The notes under the pieces: generated by a model
The model's input: the letters and a program-made list of their open reading frames with translations, nothing else
Databases searched by the model: none
Told to the model about the DNA's origin: nothing
Shown here: one piece after another, positions 4,944 to 6,740 of the stretch
How positions within the stretch are numbered: the stretch's first letter is position 1
Layout of the letters: each line of letters starts with the position of its first letter
Translations under genes and position numbers: made by a program
Origin: Candidatus Hydrogenedentota bacterium
GTDB taxonomy: Bacteria; Hydrogenedentota; Hydrogenedentia; Hydrogenedentales; SLHB01
Length of the DNA stretch: 6,740 nt
Assembly: GCA_003552485.1 (NCBI GenBank)
Contig: PUMX01000279.1
Span: 1 to 6,740, forward strand
Reading direction: 5' to 3'

Positions 4944-6740
4944 ATGACGGAAAACGGGTCAGTCGGACTTGTAGAAACCCAGTATTTCACCTTCGCCCAT
5001 CCGCCCAATGAACTCGAACTGGAATGCGGCGAGAAGCTGGGCCCCATAACGCTTGCCTACGAGACTTACGGCGAACTGAACGAAGACAAGTCGAACGCTG
5101 TGCTCATCCTTCACGCGTTGTCAGGCGATGCGCACGCAGCGGGATATCACAGTGAAGAGGATCGCAAGCCGGGCTGGTGGGACAAGATGATTGGTCCCGG
5201 CAAGGCGTTCGACACCAACAAGTACTTCATGATCTGTTCGAACGTCATCGGCGGTTGCCAAGGCTCGACCGGACCCTCCTCGATTAACCCTGAGACCGGC
5301 AAGCCGTTCGCCCTTGATTTTCCCGTCATCACCATCGGCGATATGGTTCGCGCTCAGCGATATCTTGTCGAGCATCTAGGCATATCAAAGCTGCTCGCCG
5401 TCGCCGGCGGGTCAATGGGCGGCATGCAGGCCCTGGAATGGGCCGTTAATTATCGGTATTCCGTGGAATCCGCTATCCTCATCGCCACCACGCCGCGGCA
5501 AAGCGCTCAGGCGATCGCCTTTGACGCCGTGGGCCGGCACGCCATCCGGGCCGATCCCAACTTCAGGGGCGGACAGTACTATGACGGGGAGCCGCCGCGA
5601 ACCGGACTCTCCATTGCGCGCATGCTGGCGCACATTACGTATCTCTCCGATACATCCATGCGAATGAAGTTCGGCCGGGCGCTGCGCAGCGACGGGGAAT
5701 ACAGCTACGATTTCGGCAGCGAGTTTTCCGTAGAAACCTATTTGGATTACCAAGGCGAGCAGTTCGTCAACCGCTTCGACGCCAACAGCTACCTGTACAT
5801 CACCAAGGCCATCGATTACTTTGACATCACCACGCCACACAAGAATCTGGACGAGGTGATGGCGAGTGTGAACAGCAATGTCATGGTCCTTTCCTACACC
5901 ACGGATTGGCTTTACCCGCCTTATCAATCCGAGCAAATGGTGTACGCCTTCATGCGCCAGCGCAAGGACGTGACGTACTGCAATATTCACTCGGATTACG
6001 GGCATGACGCGTTCTTGCTCGAGGTGGGCGTCATGCGAAAGCTCATCAGCGGATTCCTCGAACATTCGATGCATCCGCAAAAAGTGCGCACGCCCAATCT
6101 CACATTCGAGGTGGACTCCGAAGCTGAAGACGAACCACCGCCGAGCGCATCAAATAGCATTTACGAGGGGCATCGCGTTGACTACGACATGATCGTTGAT
6201 CTGGTCAACGAAAACTCGCGCGTGCTCGACATTGGCTGCGGCGACGGCGAACTGCTGTACCGGTTGATATCGCAAAAGCAGGTGGACGGCATGGGCCTGG
6301 AGAAGGCGCAGGGCAATGTGGTCAATTGCGTGCGGCGCGGCATCTCGGTTGTGCAGGCCGATGTGGACGAGGGACTCGGGGCGTTTCCCGACCAGAGCTA
6401 CGACTATGTGATCCTCAGCATGACGCTACAGGTGATCAAACGGCCACAACTGGTGCTGAATGAGATGCTGCGCATCGGCAAACGGTGCATCGTCAGCTTT
6501 CCGAACTTTGGTTTCTGGAAGATCCGCGCCAAGATTCTGTTGCAAGGCCGGGCGCCGATTACCCGCGGCCTGCCCTATGAATGGCACGTGAACCCAAACC
6601 GCAACCTCATTACCATCAACGACTTTCTTGACTTCTGCCGGATGCACAACACACAGGTTGAGCAAACCATCTACTTGAGTGGCCGCGGCAAACCCGCCCC
6701 GGCCCATTGGTGGGCGAATTTGCTGGCGGAAGAAGCCGTG
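4944..6740 (+). CDS. metX-metW: Homoserine O-acyltransferase fused to MetW (3' end beyond window)
   Basis: One uninterrupted frame of 599 codons runs from the ATG at 4944 to the last base. Residues 1-380 are MetX, an alpha/beta-hydrolase that acylates homoserine: HALSGDAHAAG (57-67), SNVIGGCQGSTGPSS (99-113), nucleophile elbow GGSMGG with S157, D321 in YTTDWLYPP, and H354 in DYGHDAF complete the triad. An acidic, proline-rich linker follows (about 381-403, EAEDEPPP). Residues 404-599 are MetW, a SAM-methyltransferase-fold protein: IYEGHRVDYDMI, SAM-site VLDIGCGDGE (427-436), FPDQSYDYVILSMTLQ and SFPNFGFWKIRAK. MetW is usually a separate protein of about 200 aa encoded just after metX, so only a short tail should be missing. 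The ribosome site is weak (AGGGAG 15 nt or AAGAGAA 4 nt upstream). Acetyl-CoA is the likely acyl donor given metY; succinyl-CoA is possible. Confidence 0.93.
   Translation, partial: MTENGSVGLVETQYFTFAHPPNELELECGEKLGPITLAYETYGELNEDKSNAVLILHALSGDAHAAGYHSEEDRKPGWWDKMIGPGKAFDTNKYFMICSNVIGGCQGSTGPSSINPETGKPFALDFPVITIGDMVRAQRYLVEHLGISKLLAVAGGSMGGMQALEWAVNYRYSVESAILIATTPRQSAQAIAFDAVGRHAIRADPNFRGGQYYDGEPPRTGLSIARMLAHITYLSDTSMRMKFGRALRSDGEYSYDFGSEFSVETYLDYQGEQFVNRFDANSYLYITKAIDYFDITTPHKNLDEVMASVNSNVMVLSYTTDWLYPPYQSEQMVYAFMRQRKDVTYCNIHSDYGHDAFLLEVGVMRKLISGFLEHSMHPQKVRTPNLTFEVDSEAEDEPPPSASNSIYEGHRVDYDMIVDLVNENSRVLDIGCGDGELLYRLISQKQVDGMGLEKAQGNVVNCVRRGISVVQADVDEGLGAFPDQSYDYVILSMTLQVIKRPQLVLNEMLRIGKRCIVSFPNFGFWKIRAKILLQGRAPITRGLPYEWHVNPNRNLITINDFLDFCRMHNTQVEQTIYLSGRGKPAPAHWWANLLAEEAV

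Noticed and set aside
1..6740. CRISPR arrays, tRNA or rRNA genes, insertion sequences, att sites.
   Set aside because: No regularly spaced repeats, cloverleaf, transposase motifs or flanking repeats were seen on either strand.

Overview
The window looks like chromosomal DNA from a moderately GC-rich bacterium. Shine-Dalgarno sites are strong, sigma-70-like promoters can be seen, and coding density is high. A formylglycine sulfatase and an exported YdjC/ChbG-type deacetylase beside methionine genes suggest a polysaccharide-degrading, sulfatase-rich lineage such as Planctomycetes, Verrucomicrobia, Lentisphaerae or Hydrogenedentota. That placement is an inference from gene content; nothing in the window fixes the taxon.

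There are three transcription units. (1) Leftward, 2023 to 1: a secreted S1 sulfatase (365-2023) followed after 60 bp by the start of a second exported protein (1-304, cut by the window edge). (2) Rightward, 2277-3236: an exported YdjC/ChbG-like carbohydrate deacetylase, divergent from the sulfatase across a 253-bp regulatory gap and ending in a strong GC hairpin. (3) Rightward, 3558-6740: metY (O-acetylhomoserine sulfhydrylase), then one continuous reading frame that joins homoserine O-acyltransferase (MetX) to MetW. This last frame runs off the right edge without a stop.

Units 1 and 2 fit extracytoplasmic trimming of a sulfated, N-acetylated glycan: the sulfatase would remove sulfate esters and the deacetylase N-acetyl groups. 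Unit 3 is the direct-sulfhydrylation branch of methionine synthesis: MetX activates homoserine, MetY inserts sulfide to give homocysteine, and MetW is the usual partner of MetX. The most notable points are the MetX-MetW fusion, a 24-bp near-perfect palindrome centred on the -10 element of the metY promoter (a candidate operator), a roughly 200-nt metY leader with no SAM riboswitch that I can recognise, and perfect hairpins without a T-run just downstream of all three complete genes.
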